Of a DNA stretch of 64,000 nucleotides, positions 8,765 to 20,945 are shown piece after piece (position 1 is the first letter of the stretch; each line of letters opens with the position of its first letter). This DNA is from Ectobius pallidus (taxonomy: Eukaryota; Arthropoda; Insecta; Blattodea; Ectobiidae), in the NCBI GenBank assembly GCA_964059195.1, contig CAXKWD010000004.1, positions 124,096,043 through 124,160,042 of the forward strand. Direction: 5' to 3'. Position numbers and translations under genes: made by a program. A model generated the notes under the pieces. The model did no database searches. It was not told the origin of the DNA and saw nothing but the letters and a program-made list of their open reading frames with translations.

Positions 8765-11700
8765 ATATATTCAATATATATATACTTTTTTATTTACTTC
8801 TTCCTTAGTGAAAGAAATAAAATTTAAAAAAATATGACGTGAAACATACAACTTCTTATTAACCCTTATATTTTAGTGATTACAGTAGACGGCTGTATTG
8901 CAGTAGTGGGCAGTCAGTTATCTCAGCCTCATTCAAAGTCACGTTACTCACAACACAATCTTTAAGACCAAAGTTTGCGTATAAAATAAATAGGTTATGA
9001 AATTCTCTTCATGTAAAGTGGTTGTAAAATACTATGCTCCGCATCCCGGAAGGATTCACAACTCAAAAAAAATCTTATGTATTGCACTCACATAACTTTC
9101 TTTGCCCTTAGCATGTGCAATACACCTTTCCTATGTCAAATTAAGTTATATATAGAATAATTGGCCGTCTTGCAATTCAGTTGTTTCAGCTTGAAGTAAA
9201 GATTTATCGTTCACCAGGGGCAAGTCTGAGCTTCTATCGAACAGTGCCTTTCTTATAATTATCTTACAGAGAATTTAAAAAAAAAAAAATCAAATAGAAG
9301 TTTTACCTGTTAGCCTAAGAGAAAGACATCGCCAATCTTGTCGCAACCACAGAAGGTACTTATCTCAAATATAACATTTTATTTTCGTACGATTTTTCGT
9401 TCTTGAGCTTCGCTGTTCACAGACGCACAGATACACAGATAGACATGTTTCTAAAAATAGTTCTTAAAGATTTTGGAGCTTCAAAACTTAAATTTATGTT
9501 GAAAAAGCGACATTGAATTTCGGAGTCAACGTAATACTTCCTCAACCTATTATCTATATTACGGGTAGAGGAAGTTAAAAAAATCAATTTCGGCTCGGCC
9601 TATAGGTGTAGATAGATTTCGACGTTCATTTTTCTGTTCGAATTTGGTAACGTTTAGAAGATTCACAACTATTTTGAACCGGCTCTATATTGTGTATAAT
9701 AAGGGAGTTTTTTTTTTTCGCTACCTCATTTCGGTCACCTCTTGCAGGAAGGGCTGCCCGTATCAAAAATTGTTTTAAACAAAGTATAGGCCAATGCCCG
9801 GCTATGGCATTGAATTTTTCAGTCTGACTTCACCTTTCCATAGGCCTAAGGTTTACAATACCTTTGAAAGATTCTGCTAATGTTTCTATTAATGGAGTTA
9901 TAATTTGTTTGTCCTTCACCCACAATTTTCCTATCCTGGCGCTAATGGTTGGAGTTATCGAAAAACCTTTCAAACTAAAGTTTTTGATATCGTACTACTC
10001 TTACGAAGTATAATAATAATTCAAACATATTCAGTGAGTTTTTTGTTTGTTTTTTTTTTTTTGTTTTGTTTTTTTTTGTTTGTTTTTGTTTTTGTTTTTT
10101 TCTCATTTTTATCCGTTTGATTGTATTTTCCCCACTAACAAACTCGACCGAGATTTTTCGTCTCTATATATAATATCTGTCTGGAATTAATTTCTGCAAA
10201 ATTACGGAAGTTAGCCTTGTTCACAAAAAAAGTGCAACCGATTTGGTAGCGTCTTGGACTCGCATTTGGTCGGCCATGTGAATTATTTTTTTCATGATTC
10301 TCCATAAAGGAAAGGGAAAAGGCCGAAAAAGGGAAAAGACATAAAGGAAAAGGCCGAATTTTGACATTTACTTACCATGACTCATCGCCGCTATTCCATT
10401 CTGTATCTCAATCATTAAAAATTTTAATATGTGTTGAAATTAATATAACCCATAACACATCAACAATAGAAAACAGATTCACATCAGTACTTACATGGCC
10501 TGTTGATACATCACAGAACCTCACTCGTGATATGACCTCGATGTTAAAGCGAGTATAAACAAAGCTGAATTTAAAAAGATTATGTAGGCTATACCTAAAC
10601 TTTTCAGTTGACGATTTTGGAGTCTAGGGACCATGTAAGGTAAAACTAAGTAGGAATTGATATCGATTGCAATATGCAGTCTTTCTTCGAAATCTACCTA
10701 ATATGAACTTTAACTAAAACTATCTGAAATTTCGTCAATTTTAAACAACCATGAACCCATAAAGTTTTTAAATAACGGCCTCCATGACATCGATTAGGAA
10801 TAGAAATTGATTACTAAGAACTGTGTAGCCTACAAAATAGACAAGAACTGTAGTCTACTTTAAGGAATATATTACATTAGGCTACATTATATTATATGCT
10901 ATATTACTCAATTGCTAGATGTTTTTTTTTAATAATTTAACGGAAAAATAACCATAACATCATATTTAGTAACACGCCGTTTTTACATAAAGTGCATGAA
11001 TTACATAATTTTATTGTTTTCCCATAATAAATATAAATAATTAAACGAATAGAACGAATCTTGTGCTTCCGTTCGGGGATACAGATTCGAAATTAAACGT
11101 ATCACATACTCAAAAAGTTACCTAAATCATGCATAAACAAACAAAACAATTGGTAATTTAAAAAAAAAAAAAAAACTAAAATCCCGGTTTCGATATAGTG
11201 CTATGCCCGGGGAAAAAACGACCTCAGATTCGAGTTTCCTTGCCCCCCCCCCAAAAAAAAACCCCGCATATTGAGTTTCGTCCAAGTCATTTTTCCCTGT
11301 TGCTATGGCAATTAATGTCACAATTAATAGTCTCGTTAATAAGGTCGTTACTTGAACTTTAATGAATTATCTACACAATATTTTAATCTGTACAGCGGAA
11401 AGTGTCTGGGAAATTGTGAGTTTGGTTTTACTTCCGGTAATATCATTCCAACGGGAACATTTCAGAACTATAGTTCTAATTTAGTATGACTATGTGTAGG
11501 AACCGGGTTATTCCGGAGAGAGAGGAGCAAAATGTAAGGTAGAATGTAAAATAAATTCTCTGGTAATGGAGGACCAGCCCGTAAGAATACAGGCACTCTG
11601 GGAGAGCAAGAAGGATTTATATAACTCAGGTCGTTGAATTCAGAGACCCTCGGATGCAACTGGGAATAAACCTTATTCATGTAATTAACGATGGAACTCT

Positions 11701-12425
11701 TTATTTCACACAATATAGGTAAATAATGCACTGAAATGAACTAAAGAATAAAGTGAATAACAAATAAACTGAAATACGATTGATACACTTGCAATATTCA
11801 AGGTAATGCGATTTGGCGGTAATTGCTAGACACGTGGCGATAATTGTTCTTTAATTATGCCAGTAGTAATTATTATATCAAAATGCTCGTAAGAATTGCT
11901 GTGTTCCGTTTAGGATGGATTAACACTGATATCTGGAGAATAATACACTGTATAGCTGATTTACTGTGAACGCTTGGGTTGCACAATACTATCGAACTAG
12001 AGACAAACTTCAAGACGGATCTATGAAGCCGAGATTAATGAAATTACTGTAATTAGTGTAATTTAAATACTCGCACACGATAATACTTGTATCTGTAAGT
12101 ATTATGTATTTATTCGCGATTTAATAGCAAAACCACTGTGGCTATTGTCTACAAATGGCGCGAATCTGGAGTAGCGATCCACACATCTGCTACGTGTGAA
12201 TGCTGGGATCTGACTAACTTGGCTGTGACGCTGCTTAATATCACGAGGCGTCTTACAAGTAAGCACCTGCTGGAAATAGTGCCAAGAACAGGCGGCAATC
12301 ACTTGTATCACTGCGCTGATATTGCTGGCTCAGCAAAAATAGACTTAGCGGAGAGTTTGAATATACAGACTCACTAGACACGTAGAAAAATGCTAGTAAA
12401 ACCTATAGCTTGCGTGAACACTATG
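8765..12425. other. Unassigned AT-rich region with repeat fragments
   Basis: No gene supported. About 9.0-9.6 kb matches the dispersed repeat at 55.2-55.9 kb through phrases such as CTCACATAACTTTC, TACGATTTT-CGTTCT-GAGCT and GCTGTTCACAGAC, and a GGGTAGAGGAAGTTAAA-type end. A T/G-rich low-complexity run lies at 10037-10105, and a repeat-end fragment at about 10660-10710 matches the 37.4 kb family. The remainder shows nothing recognisable. Confidence 0.4.
10660..10713 (-). repeat. End fragment of the ~710 bp repeat family
   Basis: ATATCGATTGCAAT followed by CTTTCTTCGAAATCTACCTAA matches the outer end of the copies at 37366 (inverted) and 45460-45505. Only this end is recognisable here. Confidence 0.55.
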
Positions 12426-12436
12426 AATGATGGAGA
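12426..12436. repeat. Left target duplication of SINE copy A
   Basis: AATGATGGAGA here and AATGATGTAGA at 12758-12768 flank the SINE, with one mismatch in 11. Confidence 0.55.
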
Positions 12437-12757
12437 CCGCCTGCATGGTCTCGTGGTTAGCGTCGCTGGCTACGGATCAGCAAGCCCCGGTACCTTCGAT
12501 CCCCGCTATCTTCTCGGATTTTTCTGAGGTAGGGAAGTCTGGAGCGGGGTGTACTCAGCCTAGTGATACAAACTAAGGATCTACTTGACTGAGAAGTAGC
12601 GGCTCCGGTCACGGAAACCATCCTTAACGGTTGTGGGTGTCGGCATAATGACCAAATGCTCCTGAATCCTGCCATCTGCCTACGGTAGATGACGCAGCAT
12701 TCGGATGTTAGGTCTAGTCCCTCCAGAGATGTAGCGCCATGGAGTTTAGTTTAGTTT
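12437..12757 (+). mobile_element. tRNA-derived SINE, family 1, copy A
   Basis: About 320 bp. The head has RNA polymerase III promoter boxes: an A-box-like TGGTCTCGTGGTTAGCGTCG and a B-box-like ACCTTCGATCCCC. The body carries the shared phrases CTCGGATTTTTCTGAGGTAGGGA, GAGAAGTAGCGGCTCCGGTCA and CCTGCCATCTG, and the tail is GTTTAGTTTAGTTTA. Copies B (42322-42643) and C (34616-34931, reversed) share the whole layout. Confidence 0.85.
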
Positions 12758-12768
12758 AATGATGTAGA

Positions 12769-13493
12769 TTGTTATTTTCAATTGACATTAGTAAGGTACC
12801 GGCACGTTATTTTTGTGTTTCACACTTCTGATTAAAATTAGTTTCTTGGAATGGTAATCTTAATGGTAATCTTAATGCCAACGCAGGCATTAGAGAATTA
12901 TAATATCCTCGAAGGAACATTGAACTGCGTAACGTACCTCGCATCAATGCAATTAATAAATGTAATAATCATTAGGTAGACCAGTAAACCTTAATGTAAA
13001 AATAAAATAAGTACACACCTCTCGTTTCGGATCATAACCAAATAAAATGTAAGTTACTTCAGTTGAAGAGTTCAATAATTTAGCAAGTATTTAAATTCCA
13101 TATCAAGATTAAGTAAAATTCATAGGATCTATTTGTTTAAAAACTGTTTGCTATATCAAAATACAATTATTTTGTCGGTGTTAAGTTTTACTAGTAAGAT
13201 TCTGTCAAAACGTTATTAGTTTCAGTAGCGGCTATTCAGGGGAAGATGGTGAAGAACAAATTCACCTACCATTTGCGACTTATTTGATTCGAATTTCATT
13301 TATAATTATTTATATTTTTATTAATATTATTTATTAGTATTATTATCATATTATTTTTACTGTAGTTTTCGTAAGTTGAAATTCAGTAATATATTGTTTG
13401 AATTTTCGCGCCAGAGAAGATGCGAAGACAGCGTTTCGCAGTTCCTCCAATAGTCACCAGAATGGCGATCACAGAACAACAATGGACTTAGTG
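12769..13493. other. Unassigned AT-rich stretch
   Basis: No gene or clear repeat seen. A short duplicated phrase (GGTAATCTTAAT) occurs at about 12852-12878. Confidence 0.4.
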
Positions 13494-13619
13494 CAGGCCG
13501 TACTGGCGCACGAGTATGCAAAACTTTTCGGACGCAGTTTCTTTTTGGATTCTTAATTATGACACCTTACAGTATGTAGAAATGCAGGTTGCCACCAAAT
13601 ATTGTGGTCAAGGTTATCT
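13494..13619 (+). repeat. Outer part of left inverted arm
   Basis: Matches the reverse complement of about 18096-18221 with few differences. The match stops after GGTTATCT and resumes at 14712. Confidence 0.8.
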
Positions 13620-13898
13620 TGACCCTGTCCCCCCTCCTTTTTAAACCATCCTTTTTATCATCACCTCTCCTCTTCTCTTTCTTCTCTGGACACTCGTGGA
13701 AGCTGCCAACCCAGAGGGAACCTGTGTCCTAAAGGAGGGAACAATCACAAAACCCGCAAACTACAATAATTAATAATCTGCTACCTTTTCAGTTTGCTAT
13801 AAAAATATATTATACTTCAAACACATAATATGCTGGGCCTAACTAAACATTAATGAAACACACCAGCTCTCTGCCTAACACAAGCATGCTCTAGACAT

Positions 13899-13944
<46 letters not shown>

Positions 13945-14711
13945 ATACGCACTCACCCTAATTAATTAATCATCCGTACCAGCCGGTGATCGCACATGTC
14001 GCCGATCTCACTCCTTTTTATACAATTTATTCATATCCCGCTCTATTCCTGAAAATAATTCTTTAGAACACTGAAGGCCTAACACACACAGTTCTCACCC
14101 TTGGGAAGCCTTCAGCCTAAATTCCCAAGCAGTGAGGAGAAGCCAATCAAGAGGCAGATCTTTCTTATTTAAACATTAAGTGCCGCTGCTCCAAAATTAA
14201 TTAAGACTACGGTACTTTACATTACCTTTGTTTCAATTCAGAATCATAACATATAATCGGGCAGCAAGACTATTTCCTTAATTTTAATTTATCTCGTGGC
14301 CTATTCCCAATCTTCAAAAATGGCTGCTTATGAGCTTGAATCTGACCACGGCGATTATTTTAAAATCGCATGATGATCGAAATAACAACTATGCAGCCTA
14401 ACTAATTACCTGAAACACTTCTATACTTTTGTCTGCACTCACACGCTATGTGATCACAAGTAGACTTTCTTAAATAACAGTCAACTGCCTTTTATCAACG
14501 GAGCAGCACAATGCACATTTACAACGATCGCCATCTTAACCAGTTCTGAAGAAACCAAAGGGATGAAGCTCGCATGCGCAAGACTTCATTTGTCTGCAGA
14601 AATGCGAATCCAACAATATGACGTATTGCTTTCTTGATATAATTTGTTATTTGGCAGTGAACCTAAACAGACGGAATGAGCCTACTCATACAAATTCTCA
14701 TACTGGCTCAT
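13620..14711. mobile_element. 1.1 kb insertion in the left arm, possibly a solo LTR
   Basis: This stretch has no counterpart in the right arm, so it is an insertion. It begins TGACCC and ends close to GGCTCA, compatible with TG...CA LTR ends, but I see no duplicated target. It includes an (ATA)n microsatellite at about 13902-13942 and a C/T-rich run near its start. I see no coding capacity. Confidence 0.5.
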
Positions 14712-15231
14712 CCCGCCATTAAAGATGGCGGATGAACCACATCATGTTTGCGCCATTATCTCCGTGATCCCTGGTCCAATCTTTCGGTTATTTTTTTAAA
14801 TAAAAGAAAATTAAAAATACAACAACAAATGCTATTACACATTTTTTTATATCTTCTACACTTTGAAAGTTATTTAGGTGCAAAGTGTTTTTTTTTTTTT
14901 AATATCCATAGAATAGGTATACTGAAAAATGAAACTATTTACAATTGGTTTAACAACTTTTTACGTTTATTACATGCATTCCTAGCACATACATATATTT
15001 TTTATTCAGCTTCAAATATAAAATACATGTTTGCAGTCCTCAACAATACATAGCCTACATATAGTGGTATTCAGTTCATTTGCTTCTTTTTTACAGCTGC
15101 AACTAAATGTCGTACAGCGAGACCTACAATTGCACGGTAGTACTATGTAACCAGGCACTGCCTTTTTTGTAACATACTTTGGTAGAAGTTCATTGCTATT
15201 TTTTTCATAACCAAATTCCGTCAAGTCTAAT
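14712..15231 (+). repeat. Inner part of left inverted arm
   Basis: Matches the reverse complement of 17579-18095. It contains the final codons of the nuclease-like gene on the minus strand, up to the stop at 15012. Confidence 0.85.
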
Positions 15232-17466
15232 GGCTCGCACAAGGGGTTGAAAGCGTTCTTCCATATGTATGTTTGGGCTGATGCACGTAAAGCATGTTGA
15301 TGTCAAGTATCTGTAGAGCATGGAATTCTGTCAAATGACAAACCAGTCTCACAGTTCGAGATATGGATATATAACGTGCTTCGTCTGCTGATAGTCCTGG
15401 TTTATTTATTAGTTTTAAATATAGTTGTTCCAGAACTGTTGACTGTGAGTGAGGGAGAGGTAGTCCATTTCCCAATGACTTAAGGACGTCTTGTGCGTAA
15501 GGTTGTTTAATTTCATTGTAGGCCTTTCTCTTTGAAGATATTTTGCTTGTGTCGCAATCAGTAAAAGTGTGCAGTGCTGGTAGGACATTAATCATTTTTT
15601 TCTCCCAAAGAGTCAGATACTAAATGGCGACGTTTTATTCTTAATTTGTTAGATGTAACTTTCATCCATAGACCCGAGCAGTTATAATTTTTAAATTTTG
15701 GCCAGATATGAATTGTCAAAACAAAAATATCAGTAGGCCTGTCTGAACTATGAATCATTAGCTCTGATCCAGGTTGTACAGCATGAAAAGCACGCACGTA
15801 TATTCTGGTGTCTGCTTCAGTATGATTTCATCTTAGATCCAAAACCTCTTAAGTCACGGCTCCCTGGATTTTGAAACATTTAGTTTCATCATCAAATCTT
15901 CCAAATATCACCAAATCTTGATTTTCATTCAGTTTAACATAGTGATTTGCACTTTTGCACAGGAATCTTACAAGTTCTTTTTTATTTGAAGAGCAACATA
16001 TAAAATTCTTTATATTTTTAGGTATGTGAGTGGATGGTCCCAAGATTTTGACTTGTACAGGACTGGAACCTTTTGCATATCTTTTCGCTTCCATATTCTT
16101 GATAGAAATTTCACCATATCTATCGAAAAGATGTAAATTCTTTGTACGTTAGGTCTGGAATAGAAAGAAATTATGTACTTGTAGAAAGCTCCTGTGAAGT
16201 CCCCAAACGTATTTACGTAGTTGAATGATGAACACAAGAGCCATCCAGTCAAATATATGAATCATACAATGACTTGACGAAAGACCGTAGTCTACATCAT
16301 AAGCGCAACTAACTTCATTGTCAATAACATTCATAAGAACGAGCTTCTCAGGTTTTTTCATGAACCCATGCACATCATTCAAGGCATGAGGATATTCTGC
16401 TAGTTCATGACTACCAATAGACTTCGGGTCATATTCACATTGAATCAATAACGTTACAATCTTATGGATGTCAAGAGATTCTTTTGATTTCTGAAGTTCC
16501 TTGCTTGTTCCTTTTTGGCAGTTTGTATCTTTCTGCTTAGGAGCGTATTTTAAATTCCGAAAGCTTGCCATCTTCATATGGTCGAAGACACTTTTTTCTT
16601 TTTCCTAAAGCATAAATAAAAGAATTCTTCCTGAAGATTTTCTCCATGTTCTTCAAACTTCAAAATACAAGATGGTACATTTTCGTTTACCAATTTATTC
16701 GTCTTTTTCTGTAAATAGGTTTCTTTTTTCTGACAGGCTCCTAACTAAACTCTTTAAATCAGCCTCATCTCTCTTTATTCTAGAGGGACTCCATTCATTA
16801 TGCGTGAATGAATCCTCGGCTGCTCCTGTAGGATCATTGTTCATGTCACAAAAATTCCAGGAGTACATTGTGAATAGCACTCTTTGTTGGATACAGAACT
16901 ATCCATTTCCCCATTGCATCTTTTTTTTTATCCCAATCAATCCACCATTGACCGCTGATAAACTTATCTGTGATTGCTCAATAGCTATAGTGATCCTTAA
17001 CTCTTCTCGACTGACAACATACCCCTTTCAAGATCAGTTTTCACGCCATCTGGAAGTTGAAGCATGCCTTGTAGGTAGGCCTACATCGTGATACCACGAG
17101 CATAGTTGTGATGGCTCATAGAAAAAAGTACGGTAACATTTTTCTTACAGATGCAATATGGAGTTCAAAATTGCAATCTCTGTCGGCTTTCAACGAGTCG
17201 AACAGTATTCCATCCAATTCACAGTATTTCATATAAGCTTAGTACTGCAGTGTATCGTTATTAGCGCTTCTGGGTGCCATGAAATCATTGAAGCTTTTAA
17301 AGAAATTTGCATTTTCCAGATCACATTCTAAAAGAGTGTATGTCATACTGAAATCAGCCACATTGTGATCGGCAATAGCTTCCCGTAAGATTTGGACTTT
17401 TGAAGTTATAAAAAACTCCTCCAAAACTTGAAGTTCAGCATACTTAACATATTGTTCAAGCTGCAA
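15012..17466 (-). pseudogene. Decayed transposon gene, PIN/XPG-nuclease-like with Cys-rich C-terminus
   Basis: Minus-strand pieces in order: 17466-17239; 16577-16149 (HELAEYPHALNDV, MKKPEKLVL); 16252-16010 (YVNTFGDFTGAFYKYI); 16094-15849 (PKNIKNFICCSSNKKEL); about 15820-15588 (EADTRIYVRAFHAV, TDIFVLTIHIWP); 15595-15227 (LPALHTFTDCDTS); and 15242-15012 with CNCRSRC, CSCKK and CRLC motifs. The EADTRI, DTDxFVL and xxHxxTGCDT-type strings are typical of a nuclease-like domain in proteins that are abundant in insect and cnidarian genomes and travel with transposons. Here the gene is broken by several frameshifts and has the motif variant TDCDTS. The last piece lies in the left inverted arm. Confidence 0.7.
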
Positions 17467-17578
17467 ATAAGTAAGAGCTTCATAGAGTGTGCTCTAACGC
17501 CCTTATCGTAGTGAGTACCGTTTAATATGGATTGTAACGTATTTTCACCATATAATCCTGCTTCTTCTGTCATAATAG

Positions 17579-18221
17579 ATTAGACTTGACGGAATTTGGT
17601 TATGAAAAAAATAGCAATGAACTTCTACCAAAGTATGTTACAAAAAAGGCAGTGCCTGGTTACATAGTACCACCGTGCAATTGTAGGTCTCGCTGTACGA
17701 CATTTAGTTGCAGCTGTAAAAAAGAAGCAAATGAACTGAATACCACTATATGTAGGCTATGTATTGTTGAGGACTGCAAACATGTATTTTATATTTGAAG
17801 CTGAATAAAAAAATATGTATGTGCTAGGAATGCATGTAATAAACGTAAAAAGTTGTTAAAACAATTGTAAATAGTTTCATTTTTCAGTATACCCTTTCTA
17901 TGAATATTAAAAAAAACATTTTGCACCTAAATAACTTTCTAAGGGTAGAAGATATAAAAAAATGTGTAATAACATTTTTTGTTGTATTTTTAATTTCCTT
18001 TTATTTAAAAAAAGAACCGAAATATTGGACTAGGGATCACGGAGATAATGGCGTAAACATGATGTGGCTCATCCGCCATCTTTAATGGCGGGCCTAGATA
18101 ACCTCGACCACAATATTTGGTGGCAACCTGCATTTCTACATACTGTAAGGTGTCATAATTAAGAATCCATAAAGAAACTGCGTCCGAAAAGTTTTGCATA
18201 CTTGTGCGCCAGTACGGCCTG
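17579..18221 (-). repeat. Right inverted arm (643 bp)
   Basis: Reverse complement of 13494-13619 plus 14712-15231. It is uninterrupted and serves as the reference that exposes the insertion in the left arm. Confidence 0.85.
17586..17798 (+). pseudogene. Inverted duplicate of the Cys-rich C-terminus
   Basis: A 70-codon open frame almost identical to the minus-strand C-terminus at 15012-15226 (one Pro for Leu in the part compared). It lies in the right arm and has no upstream gene on this strand, so it is a passive copy produced because the arm includes the gene's 3' end. Confidence 0.75.
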
Positions 18222-20100
18222 GTCTAACTGGCAGAAGAACAAACATTCCAGCAAGTTTTGGTCTTCTTTGTTTACAGCGGTTGCTATGACTACGGGTAGA
18301 AAATTTCCTCCCGTACTCCACCCTCTCACCGATATATCGTGGTACTTGATGCAGAGAATTTTTGTTCTTCTGGCCTGCTTGGCGCTTGGTGTTTATACCT
18401 ACCGAGCTAAGCCGATAGATTTATGACTACTTGTCTGTCCGACTGGGACCATCTTTCCTATATTCTGCAGTCTTCCTACAGAGTAAAATAAAATAATACA
18501 GCTCTGATTCTATTTTATATTCTTTATTAAGTACGATAAGGAGGCATTATATCCTCGGTTTCTCATTCTTTTGGCTATATTTTTGCATATGCTTAATTGA
18601 GAATCCCGCTAGTAATTTTAAAAGTACTAGCATGGTACTACAGCATGGATTCAACTGGAGAGAAAGTTCTATATTTTTAACACAACCATGCTAGTGTCAT
18701 GCCTTATTCAGGGAAATATGCATTTCTCCCCGGGCCCTCTGTATTAACAGTCTGTTCTATGACGCGTTATGTGCCAGGCGCTTATTTACCAGTTGTGAAT
18801 GTTCTTAACGTATATTTAAGACAAGTTATTTAACTGTATACTTCACTTATTTAAATAAATTGCTTTTCAGTTTAATTGTGTTAGGGAATATGAGGTGTAA
18901 TGTAAAAATGAATCCGTTCAGCGACCCCGTGTGCACTTTTACAAAATCTTTAGTCTTTGAAGGGAAGATGATAACAGAGATCTATTGTTTCTAGGTAGAC
19001 CTAATCCAGTTTTAGACATTAATTTTAAAAATTTAAATTCCCAGGATGGCAAGGCATTCAAAATCAATTTCAAAACTTCATAGTACAAACAGCACCATAC
19101 TATTGGCCATGCCTTCTCCTTGGGCATGGAATGAAACTGGATCCAGTTACTTTTTAAATGTTATTCACGCTCTGCATTCTTCAAGGAGAGGAGGATCAAC
19201 TTGATATATAAAAGATAGGTAAGCAATGTAATGTAATAATGTACAGGTATGTGCAATGATAGCAGGGATAAATAACGAAGCCACTTTCTTCCCTTGAACA
19301 CTATGGAATCTTGTGGGAGAACATCAGGCTTATTTTTATTTCCTATTGTTGATGCATTTACACGAGCTTTGCAAACAATGATTTGTGCTTCACCTACATT
19401 GACGAGCACGAGCCGCTACTGATTAGTTTGGAAATACGAACTCCATTAGCTAACAGCTTTTAAAAACATTTATCCTTTAAAACCTCATGTGTCTTTTTTC
19501 ACTGTAAGACCATCAACGTGGGTCGGTAAAAATATTAGACACGGGAATTTTTAGTTTAAACCCTTAAGGCGGTCCAGGCAGCCCAGCATCATATTCAGGA
19601 GTATAGTTAGCATAATTGGTAATTAATAAAATTTCAGTTGATTTCTTTTACATATAATACTAAGGACTGAGAATTTATATCTGGTGTTTGGTATCAAAAG
19701 ATTCGTCTTAGCATAAAAGTTAAAGTAAAGGTATTCATTTTATTGATAATAATTTTATTAAAGAATAAATTAACTTGGATTAATTTATAGCACTTTAAGA
19801 AAAGCAAGCAGTGAAAGTATGAAGCTGTAGTGAGTTGGGAATTCCAAGCCACAGGTATCATGAGCCAATGTACAAGCAGGCAGGTAGAGACCCTTGTGTC
19901 CGTGTCTATACAAAACTGGTACACTGTTCTATTCTAGGAGTAAGCCTTTTGTTCTTAAGGTTCGCTTCTAACAGCTTTACGGTTATAATGGCCAGCAGAC
20001 AATAAGAACTAGATCTTATCAATAGAATGTAACAAACGACTATCATTTTGGGTAAATCCAGTAAAAGAAAGGATTTTTATGGTTAATATATTTCGCGGTT
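18222..20100. other. Unassigned region
   Basis: No gene supported. The sequence is AT-rich, with several short open frames that lack any recognisable motif. Confidence 0.4.
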
Positions 20101-20945
20101 TGGAAAGTAAACTCGCGAACTTAAAGCTAGCTAAATAAGGTCAGGTGACCGTCAATCAGCCAATGATAATTAGTGGTGGGGATGATCATAACTTCTCTCC
20201 GAGGCTAGATTTATTTTATGAAGAAGATTGCAGGCTACAGAGTGTCGTGGCACCGAGTTTGCACACACCTAGGAGAGAGTGTCGTAGCACCGAGTTGTGC
20301 AGACACATACTTAGTGCAGCGGTGCAGAGTCGGCATCGTCTCAACTACTCATCACCTCAGCTCTTAGGCTGGGCAGAATTTATTACACTTAGAAAATTTC
20401 CGCGACATCAATTTATTGACTTAGAAATTTTCAGCGACGACAATTAATTACACTTAGAAATTTTTCAGCAACGATAATTTCTCATACTTATAAAATTCTT
20501 GAGCAGAATTTTATTGACTTAAATATTTTTTTTTAACAGCCAAAGTATTTAAATCCATTTATACAATTTTTGGTTTAGAAACCAATTATTTTACTCAAGT
20601 TTAATCATCTGGAAATTGATCTCCATATTATATCCAGTGAGCCATTATAACCATTTAGCGGATCTATCTGATTTCATCCGTCAAAAAGAAATATTGTACA
20701 AATCTCTGTATTTTGAACATCACTTCAGACATTTCAAGTATTTGTAATAAATAGCTCCTACAACTGATTCTGCTGATATTATTTTAATAATAAGTGATAT
20801 CTAAGTTATCTTCACCTTCAGCCCCTGAGAATTAGTCAACTGTTCGGACCCGATAGGCCTAGCCGGAGCGGACTCCAACTTCTTCACACAAATATAAATT
20901 TAGCATAAACCATCCGGTTTATGCAAGGCGCCCAACAACTGAGGA
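20100..20945 (+). mobile_element. Possible LTR end with adjacent primer-binding-like site
   Basis: A compositionally distinct stretch ends ...TTTATGCA, directly followed by AGGCGCCCAACAACTGAGG. The phrase GGCGCCCAAC resembles the primer-binding site that follows the 5' LTR of many insect gypsy-like elements. Within it, 20380-20530 carries imperfect repeats of (A/T)TxACACTTAGAAATTTTTCAGC(A/G)ACGA. No second LTR or coding region is present, and the left end is not defined. It is a tentative decayed LTR. Confidence 0.3.

Larger units (their letters stand above)
13494..18221. mobile_element. Long-TIR DNA transposon with decayed nuclease-like gene
   Basis: Both ends start CAGGCCGTACTGGCGCAC reading inward. 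The right arm is 17579-18221 (643 bp). The left arm is in two parts, 13494-13619 and 14712-15231, split by a 1.1 kb insertion. The centre encodes, on the minus strand, pieces of a protein of a multicopy arthropod and cnidarian type with a PIN/XPG-nuclease-like region and a Cys-rich C-terminus. I could not find a convincing target duplication, so the superfamily is open. Academ-like is conceivable because Academ transposases include an XPG nuclease, but I cannot show this. Confidence 0.75.

Noticed and set aside
16672..17091. 139-codon plus-strand frame in the nuclease-like transposon
   Set aside because: It is antisense to recognisable minus-strand pieces of the transposon protein and has no motif of its own.
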